Source: Micractinium sp. NFX-FRZ
Lineage: Eukaryota; Chlorophyta; Trebouxiophyceae; Chlorellales; Chlorellaceae
NCBI GenBank assembly: GCA_029339195.1
Contig: JAPTJF010000614.1
Location: 1-29,025, forward strand
DNA length: 29,025 nt
Reading direction: 5' to 3'
Each line of letters opens with the position of its first letter. Positions within the stretch are counted from its first letter, which is position 1. Below the pieces are notes generated by a model. The model saw only the letters and a list, made by a program, of their open reading frames with translations. It was not told the DNA's origin and did no database searches. This document shows positions 10,173 through 21,372 of the stretch, piece after piece. Both the position numbers and the translations under genes were made by a program.

Positions 10173-11003
10173 ATGGCGGGCTACCCTCCCCCTGACAAGC
10201 AGCAGTACCCTCCGCCCGCAGACTACCCGCCGCCTTCGGGCGCGCCGCCTCCGGGCTACCCCGCAGGTAGTCACTCGACGGTGTTGTAGCTGACGCAACC
10301 TGCCAAGTACCTTGCCCGCTGGGTGGGGACTGTTCTGCGCGGCGCTGCCCCTGCTGCTGCCGCCCCGTTCTGGCGGCGCTGCCTGCAGACGCAGCTGCTG
10401 AATTCAACGTCCTGAGCTAGTTCCACACATGGATGTGCTCCCTGGTGCGCCCTTCACACGGTTCCCTTGCCTCCCATGCTTGTGCACCCGCAGACGGAGT
10501 GCCCATGTACGGCGACAAGGGTTACGGTGAGCCGCCAGCCTCTGCTTGCTGGGTGCACAACCGCATGGGTTATGTGTGTGGCCATCAATTGCTCACAGCG
10601 CGCCCAGCTGAAGTGAGCCCCCAACGTGCCCTGCATAGGATGCAGCGAGCAGCTGCCCCTGCACTGCCGCACTGCTGCTGTGCTGGCGTGTGCCTCCGCA
10701 CGTGTACCTGCCGTTGTGCCGCTCACCGCGCCTCTCGCCGCTCCCCCACCCTCCCCCGCAGGCTATCCCCCACAGGGGGGCTATGCGCCGCCCCCGCCTG
10801 CTGGCTACCCCGGCGGCGGCTACGGGGCACCCCCTCCCAGCCACTATGGGCCGCCACCGGGCTACCAGGGCGGCTACGGCGCCCCCCCGCCGCAGCATGT
10901 GCACGTGCAGCACCAGAACAACAGCAACCCTGGCAGAGATGGGTGCCTGGCGGCCTGCCTGGGCGCGCTGTGCATATGCTGCATGGTGGATGCCTGCTTC
11001 TGA
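10173..11003 (+). CDS. Gly/Pro/Tyr-rich protein with C-terminal CYSTM module, copy 2
   Basis: Exons 10173-10266, 10494-10526 and 10762-11003 give 122 residues. Exon 1 is the same length as in copy 1 and almost the same sequence (MAGYPPPDKQQYPPP start). Exon 2 is two codons shorter, and exon 3 has fewer GYGAP repeats. The C-terminus is CLAACLGALCICCMVDACF, again a CYSTM module but with two cysteines replaced by Leu and Ile and one gained near the end. A His/Gln/Asn-rich strip (HVHVQHQNNSN) precedes it, as in copy 1. It is a tandem duplicate on the same strand, 813 bases downstream of copy 1, with its own leader intron and therefore probably its own promoter. A TGTAA follows at 11233-11237. Confidence 0.9.
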
Positions 11004-11720
11004 GAAGCTTCCGAGAAGCTGACGCCCAGTGGCAACACCAGGCTGCACAACTGTGGCAGCGGCGCAACGGGAGCACAGATGCCCAGCTTCGCCATCGCAA
11101 TCCTGCGCTCATTCCGCCTTTCTTCCCTGTATTACAACTGCATAATGTACAACAGTGCCCGAGTTCCCACTTGATGTGTCATGCAAACGAGCAAAAGCAA
11201 CCACACTAGCGCAAGGGCTTGCCGTGTTGCAGTGTAAGACCTGCCAGCAAACGTTGCGCTGCGTGTGCGGCGAGTTGGTGTGCAGGCGGCACCCACCCTC
11301 TAGAGATATTCAACATCAGCCTTCAACGCCACTACTTCTCCCTGCCCACGATCACATGAGGAGTGGGTGCAGCAGACACAGCAGGGTGCAGGGGACAGTT
11401 GGTCAGCCCCCATTGGTACACTGCGGGGCACCCAACTGGCAAAGTTGGGGGAGCTGTGTAGCCCTGCCATGAAGAATGCAAAGAGGGCGAGCAACTGCAC
11501 GGGTTGGGTGGAGGGCAGGCAGGCGGCATGCTAGACAGGCAACAAGCTGCCAGCTGACGGCAGGGATGCAGGCCGGCTCCTGGCCATGGGAGCACCCGCC
11601 ACCTCAGCATGACCCTCAGCGTAGTATGGTGGCGATCCCTGCTTCTACGTGGCGCGGCCATACATACATGATATGCACATCTGCAAGCGACTGCAGCCTC
11701 TCAAGGGCGTGAGCGTACAC
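11004..11720. other. 3' UTR of CYSTM copy 2 and promoter of the next gene
   Basis: Apart from the TGTAA at 11233-11237, nothing recognisable is present. Open frames here are short, lack family features and look like chance. Confidence 0.5.
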
Positions 11721-13626
11721 ATGCGGCGGCCTTCGTGCCCCGTCCTTCTGCTTGTCGCGAGCCTGGCGCTGGCCCTGTTGGGAGACGCCGCTTCCAGGAC
11801 CCTGTCCCAGGTGCGCGGTGCCTCTGCGACCGCCACGCCCGTGCCGACGGGGGGCATAACACTGACATCGGGCATGCCGCCACTGCCGCCGCCGGCGCGG
11901 GCCGCCGCTCCGTCCCTTTCGTCTACACGCCTCGCAACGCCCCATGCCCGTGGTCCCAGCATGCAACCTCACATGCGCGTCCTGTGCATCTTCCTGCAGG
12001 CGGAATGCAACTACAGCTTTGCACAATGGCTGGAGCTTGCCAGTCAGGGCGGCTGCGATCCTGCAGCACAGCCCGCCCTCTGCTGCACCCCGCTTGCAGC
12101 TGTGGGGCCCTGCCTAGCGGCGATGCATGATTTTGAGACGGGCTTGGGCAACCCTGACAGCCTACGACGCATGTGAGCAGCGGGGCAGCAGGGGACACGC
12201 GTGCCGGTGCTGCTGGCGGCATGGCCTGCCGCCGGCGGCCGCTCCATGCGCCGTTCTCTGCTTCTAGTATCGTCCTGCCTTACAGCATTCCAACGCGAGG
12301 CACGTCTAGCCATCAGCTCTTCTGCTTCTGCAGCTGTGCCGGACTGACGAATCTGTTACCTGGACCACCCATGTGATGCAGGGAAACTCTGTACACATTC
12401 TGCGGCCTCCCCATCCCTAGCGCCCCGCCCCTTGCACCACCACCCGACGAGCCTGCGCCCTCTGCGCCTGCCCCGTGTGCCGCCGCCCCGCCTGGCTCCG
12501 CCCACGGGGATGACAAAGAGTTCCTTATTATCGACGACGCCTGCTTCGATGCCTTCCTCGAAGTGCTGGGCACGACGTGCTCTGGGCAGCGGGCAGACCC
12601 CACCCTCATGTGCTGCTTCGACATCGAAGACTTGGGAGCCACGTGCGTGGCCGACTTCCTGGGAACAGTCATGATGACGGGCGGTACCGAAAGTGATACG
12701 GTGAAATACATGTGAGTACCACTGAGGTAGGGTTCGGCAGAGGGAAGCTGTGCTGTTGAGGTGCCCCACCTGCCGTGCCATCTACAAACTCGCAGGCTGG
12801 GCCTGCTGCTGTAACAGATGGGTGGGTGCTTTGTGCATGCGCTGCCTGGCTCGACTGCGCTGGCATGGGCTTGCGGTCAATGGGCCCTGTGGCCTCTCAT
12901 GCTCATTCCACTCTCTCCACCTCCAACAATACAAGCCTGTGCATGCATGCGTGCCAAAGCCGCAGGCCCTTGCTTCCCTCCCCACCGCTCACGCTTGCCA
13001 CCCTCCCCTGGCTGCCCCCGCCCTGTGCAGAAAGGATTTCATCGTCGCCTGCGAAATCTCCCTGCCCCCTGGCCCCGCCGCCACTGCCGACGACAACGGT
13101 TGCTATCGGGCCTTTGAGGCTGCAGTAGCAGAGCCCTCCTGCACAAGCAGCGACACGGCGGTGTGCTGCACCCGCTTGGGAGAGCTGGGCCGGACGTGCC
13201 TGCACCGCGTGCTGGGATCCTACTCGTCGCGCAACGAGACCAGATCGTATGATGGCCTGTGAGTGCCTCCCCACCTCCCTGCATGTGCCATCTGCTTGCT
13301 GTGTGCCCCTGCGCAGCAACACGTCCACCGCACGTCAGTGTGGAAGGGTGGGAGAGTGGGCTGCCAGCGTGCCAGGCAATGTTAGGGCGGGCAAGCAGGC
13401 AGGCGGGAAGGGCTCGGGGTATCTGTTAAGCAGGATTAAGGAGGGAGGAAGGCATGGCAGGCAGGCGGCGCCCCGCACCCGCTCCAGGTGCTCCTCAGCC
13501 AATGAGCGACGCCTCTGCCTGAACATGGTCCACAACTGGCACCCTGGCTGCAGGTTGGGGGCCGTCACTAGCTGCAGGATCCCCTTATTTGGTCCCGAGG
13601 CAGCTGTCTCAGACGGGTGCACCTAG
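11721..13626 (+). CDS. Predicted secreted protein with three six-cysteine modules
   Basis: Proposed exons: 11721-11810, 12000-12172, 12382-12711, 13031-13258 and 13317-13626 (376 residues). I do not recognise the family. Exon 1 alone is a signal peptide: basic MRRPSCP, core LLLVASLALALLG, then small residues. Each module reads C-x11-15-C-x7-10-CC-x8-9-C, with a sixth Cys after the next intron. Examples are ACFDAFLEVLGTTC ... MCCFDIEDLGATC and GCYRAFEAAVAEPSC ... VCCTRLGELGRTC. Linkers are Pro/Ala-rich. N-glycosylation sequons occur (NYS, NET, NTS). Introns 2 to 4 are all phase 2 and fall between Cys 5 and Cys 6, so the middle exons could be duplicated or skipped without a frame change. The paired CC recalls lipid-transfer-type folds, but spacing and Cys count differ. 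Exons 1-4 are solid. The last exon carries the expected sixth Cys at its start (TARQCG), but the rest is Gly/Arg-rich and may hide a further intron. Confidence 0.68.
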
Positions 13627-13969
13627 AATGCTGACCTGGCCAGGCTGGGATGGTAGCTGCGTGGAAGCTGCGCAAGCCACACTTGTCAATGTGGCACCAA
13701 GCCGCCACTGGCAGCCTGCCTCGCGCTGACCGTTCGCACCCCGTCGACATTTACCTATGCCTATCACTTGAATCAATCACTTGTACAGCTGTGGGCCCCA
13801 AGCCTGTATTGACTTGAAGTAACACAAGAGTGCTCGCCAGCCTGACGTACACACAACAACCCACACACAGCACGCGCACTTCACAAGCTCAGAGGCCTTG
13901 TTGGAGCAGTCTGTCATAGTTCACAACACAATTCGCATCCTGCCATTTGACACTGCCATTCTGCCCTTA
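13627..13969. other. Convergent spacer
   Basis: This lies between the end of the cysteine-rich gene (+) and the end of MYND gene A (-). It must contain both 3' UTRs. I saw no clear TGTAA on either strand. Confidence 0.45.
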
Positions 13970-16900
13970 CTACCCCTCCGCCTGCTTCGCTGCCTCCCGC
14001 GCCGCCCCCAGCGCCTTGCACACCCGCCGGTGCCCCGCCCGCCAGTCGGCGTGCGAGCAGGCTGTACCACAGTACCAGACTGCCCGGCAGCCGCCGCACC
14101 GCTTTGCGCCTTGCCCTGGCCGTGCCGCCGGGCCACCAGGAGCGCCCAGGTTGGCGCAGCGCAGGTAGGCGCAGCTGCGGGTGGCGGCCGCTTGAGCCGC
14201 CTCCAGCTGCTGCACCGCCTGCTGCTCTGGCTCTGCCCACCACGCCTGCAGTGCCTCTGCAAGCCGTATGGCAGGAGGGATGAGCGTACGCTGGTAGTGC
14301 TGTAGCAGTTCCATGCTACACTCGGCCTCTTCCCCACCTTCCGCCAGCTCGCACTGCTTGATTGCTGCCTGCAGCGCTGCCAGACCTCCCGCCAGCTCAG
14401 ACCCACTGGTGCTCCTGTCCTGCCCGCAAGTGTCCAGCACGCTGCGGCCAGCGGTTGCCAGCGTGCTGCACGACACGAAGACTGCTCCCAGCAGCCTGCT
14501 GGCCTGCAGGCAGGCAGCGGGCAATCCCACAGCAACGTCAGAGCGGGCGTGCAGCCGGGTGCCTGGGTAACTTCCCCCCTCCAGTGCCGTTGAGACAGCA
14601 GGCACAGCGGCAGGCAGTTGGTTGTGGATGACTGAGCCACTTCCTGGCAAAGAATGGCAAGAAGCGGCTCACCAGCCCTGGCGACGGCAGCCCCACTCCA
14701 GCAGCCAGCTGCAGTCCATGCGCCAGCAGGCCGCGGCTGAGCAGCAGCGCGGCATAGCGCGGGCAGCGTGGTGCATATTGCACAGCGCATTGCAGCCGCT
14801 GCCAGAGGTGCTCTGCATCACGAGGGGTCTGCAGAGGAGGCCAGGAGGTAGAAGAAGCAGGAGAAGACAGCTTACAGCCAGAAGGCGCGTGGTTGGGGAA
14901 GCCAAGAAGACATCGAGCAAAGGGCACCAGTCAGGTACCAGCAGTGGAGGACAAGTGGCGCAGGCCAGTTGCTGACAGCGCTCCACCTAAAACACGTGCT
15001 CGCCGAGGCTTTCTGTGTTTTAAAGGCAGGCTCGTTTGCTGCGCCACCATTCCAGCAGTGTGGCTAGCTCCCCTGCCCCCCCTATTCCAGCTCACCTCAC
15101 CCCAGCAGTGGCTGGTCAGCTCCCCCACCCATCTTTTGGCAGCAGCGGTTGGTTAGCTCACCTGCGAGTCCTGCTGCATGCTGGCTTCAAAGGCAGCCAG
15201 CAGGTCAGGCGTGAGCAGAGCGGCAGGCGCTGCCGCAGCAACCAGCACCAGCTCGACGTGCATGGTCACTGCCAGCTGCTCCATCGTCTGCCCTAGCTTC
15301 CCAGCCATGACAGGCAGCACCTGGGCGTGGGCCGCGCAGATGGCCTGCAGCCGCCTGCAGGGCAGCCAGGCAGGATGGCGCTTGATGATGGTGCACGGCA
15401 ACGTTGCACATGCCGCCCGCACACTCAGCTGGTTGAAGCAGCAGCCGCGGCGCCGCCACGTAGGTGCCCAAATCGCATTCATACCTGTGCAGTGCCTCCT
15501 CGTCTCCCTGCGCTGCATCCTGTGCTGCACTCAAGAGCTCAAAGTTTGTGTGAAACGCGAGCTCAAGCGTGTCGCTGGCGCCCACTGCCAGCGCATCCCA
15601 GTAGCTGTGCGCCAGCGGCTCCTCTGCCGCAGACGGCGCAGCATCAGCCGATGCTGCCCTCGGCTTTAACAGCTGCTCCAGCGGGGAGCCGTCCCCCTCA
15701 TCTGCGGCCCAGTGCAGCAGGCGGCAGACCGTGGTGTGCAGGTGCCACAGCGGCTCCGCCTCGGCGGCGGCTGCATCTTGTACATCTGAGCCATGCTGTT
15801 CTGCGTGCCAGGCGCACAGTAACTCAGCGCCCCTGCACCACACCGCCAAGCATCTGTCTGCCAGTGCCGCTGAGTTTGTCGCCAGGTGCGAATCTTCAAT
15901 GAGCTCCTGCTGCTGTGCCGCCTCGTCAAGCTGCAGACGGCAAGCTACGTGCACCGTGCCGAGCGTCGGAAGCAGCCGCAGGCACTCCTCAGCTGCACAG
16001 CATGCAGGGCAGAACATTGTAGTTAGCAGCAGCAGCTCGTGCTTTGGTGTCCCTAGATTAAGAACAGGACAGGGTGCGCAGCGGCCACGCCACTTGCCCT
16101 CCTGACTCACATGCGCGGCACCAGTCCGCAGCTTGGCTGGCGCTGGCAATTGCGGGTGCCTGTGGCAAGAATCCCAGCTCCCAGCTGTAGAACAGCATGC
16201 ATGAGAGGGTGGCCACATCTGCCAGTTCGCAAGTGCACAGGCGCATGGCCGCGGCAGCATACGGCACCAGCTGCAGCACCGCTGCCGCCACCTCTGGGCC
16301 TTGGTCACCGGCACCGCTGCCGCCAGTTGCCGCGTCCCGTGCTGCACATACAGCTATGGCAGCCGTCTCCAGTGCCCGCAGGCAATACTCATCGCGCTGC
16401 CCCTGGCCTGCCCACACAATTCCGGGGTCCAGAAAGCGGCGCAGGGCGGCTGCCGCTGGCGCCAGCAGCTGCATTGTGCGGCCTGAGCTGGGCAGCTGCA
16501 GCACAGCAGGCTGCAGTGGTTCAGAGGTGAGGGTGGCCAGGCCTTTGCGCAGGTACCACAGCAAATCGGGCGCCACATCGTTGATGCCGCCACCGCTGCC
16601 GCCGCTGCCGCTGCCGCTGCTGCCGTGGCCACTGCTGCTGCTGCCCCTGCTGACCGGCCTGGCGCACGGCCCACGCATCACTGCCTCCTCCTCTTGCTCC
16701 CCCGCTGCCGCCGCCGCCGCCGCCGCCTCCTGCTGCTCCTCCTCCTGCTGAAACCCCTCCTGCTCCCTGTCCTCCCTCTCCCGCTCCTCCAGCTGCCTCA
16801 GCACCGCATTCACTCCCGTGAGCGTAATGTGAACCAGCTCCTCTTGCTGCTGCGGGGCAGCTGCCAGCGCTGGCCCCAGCTGGAAGGCCTCCTCGGACAG

Positions 16901-17891
16901 CACGAAGTGCAGCACTTGCAGCAGCTGCCCAGCAGCGGCAGCCCAGGCACGGGCGTCGGGCGCGTCAGGCAGGGTGCCTGGACACAGGGGGGAAAGGTAC
17001 ATGATATGCGTTTTATGGTGGGCTTGCAGCTTCAGTGCAGAGATTGGCGGCCGTGTGACTTTCAGCATTGCTTCCCTCTTACCGTGGTGTGCCTCAGCTT
17101 GCTGAAGCACGCGCCCCGCCGCCACCAGCCAGGGCAGCAACGCGCTGGGCTTGGCGGCCGTCCTCGCCACGGCGGGCAGGGTGGCTGCCGCCCAGGGCTC
17201 TTGAAGCGTGGCAAACAGCCGTGAGATGCTGTCAGCTTGAGCCATCATGCTCCGGTGGTTGGGGTCTGAAGGGTCAAAGGCTGAGGCGGCATGCTGCAGC
17301 CAGCACAGGCCGCCGCCAAAAGCGAGACTGCAGGCGCCAATTGCTAGGCGGTACAGATCAGGCCCCCCCATCTGTGCAGCGCTCAGCATCGACAGGCAGG
17401 CATTCGCAGTTGTAAACTGCGCCACAAGAAGGCTGGCGTGCGCCCGCACAACCCCGCTGCAAAAGCTGCTCGGTGGCAGCCCAGCTACCGTCGCTGCTGC
17501 CGCTGCAGATCTGCTGAACTCCTGCAAATGCTCGCTCAGCCTTTGCACCACCCTGCGCTCAGTCCAACGTGTAGTACCGTGTGAGAGGACAGGCTAGGTC
17601 CCTATGTTCGCAGGCGGGCTGTGAGTTCAGGCAGCCCGCTGGGTCCGGCACAGGCAGCAGCTCCCTCTTCATAGGGGTTTAACCCTAAACCTTAAACCCT
17701 AACTCCTATTGGCTCCCTCCCTCGCACCTGGAGATGCGCTGGCGCATGTGCTCGTCTGGCAGGGGTTCTGAGCCCTCCTCCCATGCTGCCTGCTCATCCC
17801 CGGGCTGCTCAGCTGCCTCCCTGAAGTTCGTGCCCGCCATGTCCTCCCACTGAGACAGCAACCGCTCCCACTGCTGCCGGGCGGCGCTCAT
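13970..17891 (-). CDS. MYND zinc-finger protein, paralogue A
   Basis: Seven exons in transcript order: 17891-17728, 17552-17083, 16977-16111, 15992-15485, 15354-15162, 14828-14673 and 14503-13970. Intron phases are 2,1,1,2,0,0 and the product has 963 residues. The only named domain is a C-terminal MYND finger: Cys 897, 902, 922, 925, 931, 935, His 944 and Cys 948, with the core RCGGCRAVWYCGTAC. MYND fingers generally bind proline-rich peptides and mediate protein-protein contacts. The first pair is C-x4-C with a 19-residue loop, looser than the textbook finger. The remaining ~890 residues are largely helical by composition, with Leu/Ala-rich stretches such as LWHLHTTVCRLLHWAA and LLSRGLLAHGLQLAAGVGL. 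An acidic, Gln/Ala- and Ser/Gly-rich insert sits mid-protein (about 290-350). No SET domain is present, so it is not a SMYD-type methyltransferase. No target peptide is evident. Function unknown. Confidence 0.85.
17671..17709. repeat. Telomere-like CCCTAAA motif inside intron 1 of MYND A
   Basis: Two CCCTAA(A) units separated by a CCTTAAA variant occupy 17681-17702. They are bracketed by ATAGG and CCTAT, making the whole an imperfect palindrome. TTTAGGG is the plant and Chlorella telomere unit. The motif may be a short interstitial telomere scar or a telo-box. Confidence 0.65.
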
Positions 17892-19048
17892 GGCGGCGGC
17901 GGGGCTGGTTGTTGGTCCGCACTGTGCGGCGGCCGAGGGTCTGGCCTCGGCTGGCGGGCACAGACGGGATGCGCCTGCCAGTTTGCGAAGCAGCTGCGCC
18001 TGCCGGAGTCAGGAACAAGCAAGGGGCGGGGGAGTCTTAGAGGCGCGTCGCCTGGGCCGCCTCGGTTCGACAGAGCGAGGTATGTGTATGCGTTGGAGGT
18101 TAGGGGGAGTGACGCCAGCCGACGACCTACTTCGCCCTGTCAGCCTGCCTGACGTGTCACCCTTCCAAGGGTGGTGACATAGGCTTCCGCCTGTGGGGTC
18201 TACACCGTGGCTCATGTGCTCAATGGTCAGTCATGGACAGTGTAAACCTGCTGCCTGTAGAACATCAGAAGAGCAATTGCAAGGTCGTGTGCAGGCTCGT
18301 GTGCAGAGGCACTGCGGCTCTTGCAAACAGTGCAGCCGCCCATCTGGCTGCCACGCTGCGGTTGCCCAGCGCGCCTCCACTCAGGTGCAGGGCAGCTGGC
18401 CTGCGGCCCGCAGGCTGGCAATCATGCTGCGCGCGAAGCGGTTGGGCTGCAGGACCGTATTGGCCAACGGCAGGTTGGTGGTGGGGGAGCAAGGAGGCTG
18501 CCCTGCTGCCTGCTGCCGCGCAATCCAGGCTGCAGGCGGGGGACACACCAGGGCGGCGAGTTAGCAGCGGTGTGCGTCGTCCTTGGCCAAGCCAGCAGCA
18601 CAAGCAGAAGCAGCAACAGTGGCCCCCGCAGCAGCACGATCAGAAGCAGCACAGCGGCCCAACAGCGGCACAATCATGCGGCAGCAGTGGCAGCTGCGCT
18701 GCTGGGGCCACTGCTGGGGCCTGCTTGCCTTGGATTGCAGCTCATAGGTGCTGTGAGGGGAGGGCAGGGCAGAGAGCAGAGCACATCAGTATGAGAGGGT
18801 GAGTGGAGCTTGGCTCCATTCTGTTCGCCGCAGCCATGCTGCCTCCCAGCCATGCTTCCTGCCTACTGCTGCCAGGCGGCCTATGACGCACCACACGCCC
18901 ATGGAGGGAGGCCAGTAGGCACCCCTCCCCTCCACACCCCACCCCGTCAAAATCCCCTCCACCGCCCCCGCTCTTGCCTGCCGTCTGCAGCCACCACTGG
19001 ATCCCCCATTGGCTCGTGAGTTATTGGGCACAGCAGCTCACTCAGGAG
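17892..19048. other. Gene-free GCA-rich spacer
   Basis: The stretch separates the start of MYND A from the end of the armadillo gene and should hold the MYND A promoter and the armadillo 3' UTR. CAG/GCA runs around 18595-18700 create open frames in several registers. None has a domain or a consistent splice model. A lone + strand TGTAA at 18241 has no gene in front of it. Confidence 0.5.
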
Positions 19049-21372
19049 CTAGGGATCCAGCCCTGCTGCCAGGGGGCCGCCACCAGTGCCCGCTGCAGCG
19101 GGGCCGCCGCCAGCGCCTGCTGCCGGGGGACCGCCGCCGGCACCTGCTGCGCATGCCGGGGGGCCGCTGCCAGTCGCTGCTGCCGCGGCGGCGCCGCCAG
19201 ACCCTCCTGCTGGGCCAGCGGGCGAGGCAGGAGGTGCAACGGCTGCATGGTGGCGGGGCGCAGCGGGGCCAGGCGAGACCAGGGCACTGACAGGTGCCGC
19301 CTTGGCGGCGGCCACTGTGCGGCCGGTTCCAGCCGGCACTGCACTGGGGCAGCTGGCCACCACAGGAATGCTGCTGGTCACCAATGGCAGCCCGGTCCTG
19401 CTGCTGCTTGAGGATGGCTCCGTCACATCTGAGGCCGCTGCCGGCGCCGCTGGCGCCGCTGTCCCCCTGCCCCTCTGCTTCGTTTTGCCGGTCTCGCTGG
19501 CGCTGGCCTGCAGGCCGGGGCCGTCATCCTCGCAGCCTCTGGCACCGCTGGAGCGCCCAGCAGTGCCGCCCTGCTGCGCAGGCCTGCCTGCCTGCACAGC
19601 ATCAGTTGAACTCCAGCTGCCTTCAGCACGCTCTGCCTCTGCGCCTGGTGCTGGCACGGGGGCTGCGGGAGCCGGAGCAGCAGGAGAGGCCTCAGCCTGC
19701 CCCCGCGCTGCCTGCCGCTGGCGTGCTTGCTGGCTCCGGTGCTTGGCGGCTTTCGCACCGCCCGCACCCTGCACCTTCTGCGCTGGCGCCTGTTCTTCCT
19801 CAGCTAGCAGTGCTTCCATGGCTGCATCTGCTCCTGCCGCTGCGGCTGCTGCCTGGGAGGCGCATGGCGGAGGCGGTACAGGCGGCAGCTGGAGGTTGCC
19901 GCGCCGCTGCGGCTGCGCTGACGCGCCAGCCGAGTCGCCACTGCAATGCGGCACAAGGAGCAGTAATAACGCACTTGGATCAGTGGCCTTGTCCATGCCG
20001 CAAGCTGCTGATGCATCACAGCATGAGGCAGGAGGCAAGAACACACCAGAGCCACACACCTGCTGTGCGATGTTTCCCGGGGTAACTTGACCCGGGGTGC
20101 AAGTCCTGCCCATGACGCTGCAGCGGCGGCAGGCGCCAGGCTGGCACACGCTTGGGTGGCAGCCTTGCGCAGGCCTTTGTTGGGGCAGCTGCGCAAGGCC
20201 TCAAGCACGGGAAGGCCGCCGACGTTTACAATGTCTAGGCGCACCGCTTCAGGCCCGCCGGCGCTCAGGCTGCACAGCGCAGCGGCTGCCAACTCTTGCA
20301 CCGCCTCGTCGCCAGTGCAGCTCAGGCCGTGCACCAGCGCCCATGCGCCGTAATAGTCCACAGCTGCACTGAGCTTGGACCCCCCGCAGGCCAGGGAGTG
20401 CAGCAGCCACGCTGCATAGCGCCGCACTGCAGGGCAGCCGTTATTGAGGCATCGGACCAGAGTGCTGACTCCGTAAGCTGCCACAAGTGCGGACCGCACC
20501 TCTGGCCGGTGGGCCACCAGCTTGGCCAGTGCCCAGGCGGCTGCCTTCTGTGTTGCCTCGCCCTCCCAGGCCGCCAACCGTCGCACAAGGACTCGAATGC
20601 CGCCCTCTGCCACCACAGCGCGGTAACAACCGGCGGTGTCAAGAGCCAGCAAATCGCACAGGGTTTCCGCTGCGGCGCAGTTGCAGCTGCAGCGCAGCTG
20701 CCGCATGAGGGCTGCTATGCTGCCTGGCGCTGCTGTGATGGCGGCGGTTGCCGCGGGGCTGCCTCTGCTCAGGCTGCGCAGCACCGCAGCTGCGTATGTG
20801 CAGGCTTCATACGCGCGGGAGTGGAGCAGGCACTGCACCAGAGCAGGGATACCGCCGGCCTCTAAGATACTTGCTCTGTGCTCAGGGCTGCTGCGGGCCA
20901 GGCTGTGAAGCAGCTCGAGTGCTGTGAGCTGATCCTGGCTGCAGGTGTCACTGCTGGGCAGGAGGCGCAGCAGGGCAGGGATGGCGCCTGCGGCCGCAAT
21001 GGCGCGCCGGACCGCGGGAGTGGCAGCCAGCGCCAGCAGCGCTGCGGCCGCCGCTGCACGCGCCCCCTCATCGGCGCTGCCCAGCAGCTGCACCAGCGGC
21101 GGGATGCCGCATGCGGCTGCGATGCTGGCCGAGCTACTGCCGCTTCCTGCTGCCAGCGCACGGAGCGCCCAGGCGGCTGCCTGCTGCACTTGTGAGCTCC
21201 TGCTGCGCAGCAGGTGCACCAGGCCGCTGGGGCCCCCGGCGGCAGCAATCCCCTGCTTCGCGGGAGGGTTGAGGAAGGCCACCCGCTCAAGCTGCCTGGC
21301 TGCCTGTGTGTGCACCGCCTCGCTGCTGCTTTGAAGGCGATGTACGAGAGCAGCTGCTCCGGGAAAATCCAT
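19049..21372 (-). CDS. Armadillo-repeat protein with low-complexity tail
   Basis: Exon 1 is 21372-20060 and exon 2 is 19940-19049, joined at phase 2, for 734 residues. Residues 1 to about 425 are tandem armadillo repeats of about 42 residues. Each has a GGIPALVQCLL-type first helix and an AAAALLALA-type third helix (for example AACGIPPLVQLLGS, AGAIPALLRLLPSS, YGVSTLVRCLNN). Armadillo arrays form a superhelix that binds other proteins. The tail begins with a Pro-rich patch, then LLAEEEQAPAQKVQ and a Lys/Arg/Gln-rich stretch (about 480-520). Similar acidic-basic patches are common behind repeats in algal proteins. It ends in Ala/Pro/Gly/Ser-rich sequence with imperfect GAGGGPPAA repeats. No F-box, U-box or kinase is present. 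The start is the first ATG in frame. The gene lies between MYND A and B on the same strand; whether the products cooperate is unknown. Confidence 0.85.

Noticed and set aside
17890..18177. 95-residue + strand frame starting opposite the MYND A start
   Set aside because: No homology features, and it lies in the expected promoter of MYND A.
18233..18802. Several overlapping open frames in the 18-kb spacer, including a Leu-rich one on the - strand
   Set aside because: They come from CAG/GCA runs, lack a proper ATG or domain, and no splice model supports them.
19086..20090. 334-residue + strand open frame opposite the armadillo gene
   Set aside because: Ala/Pro/Gly-rich mirror of the low-complexity tail. 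The - strand model has armadillo repeats and a consistent splice phase.
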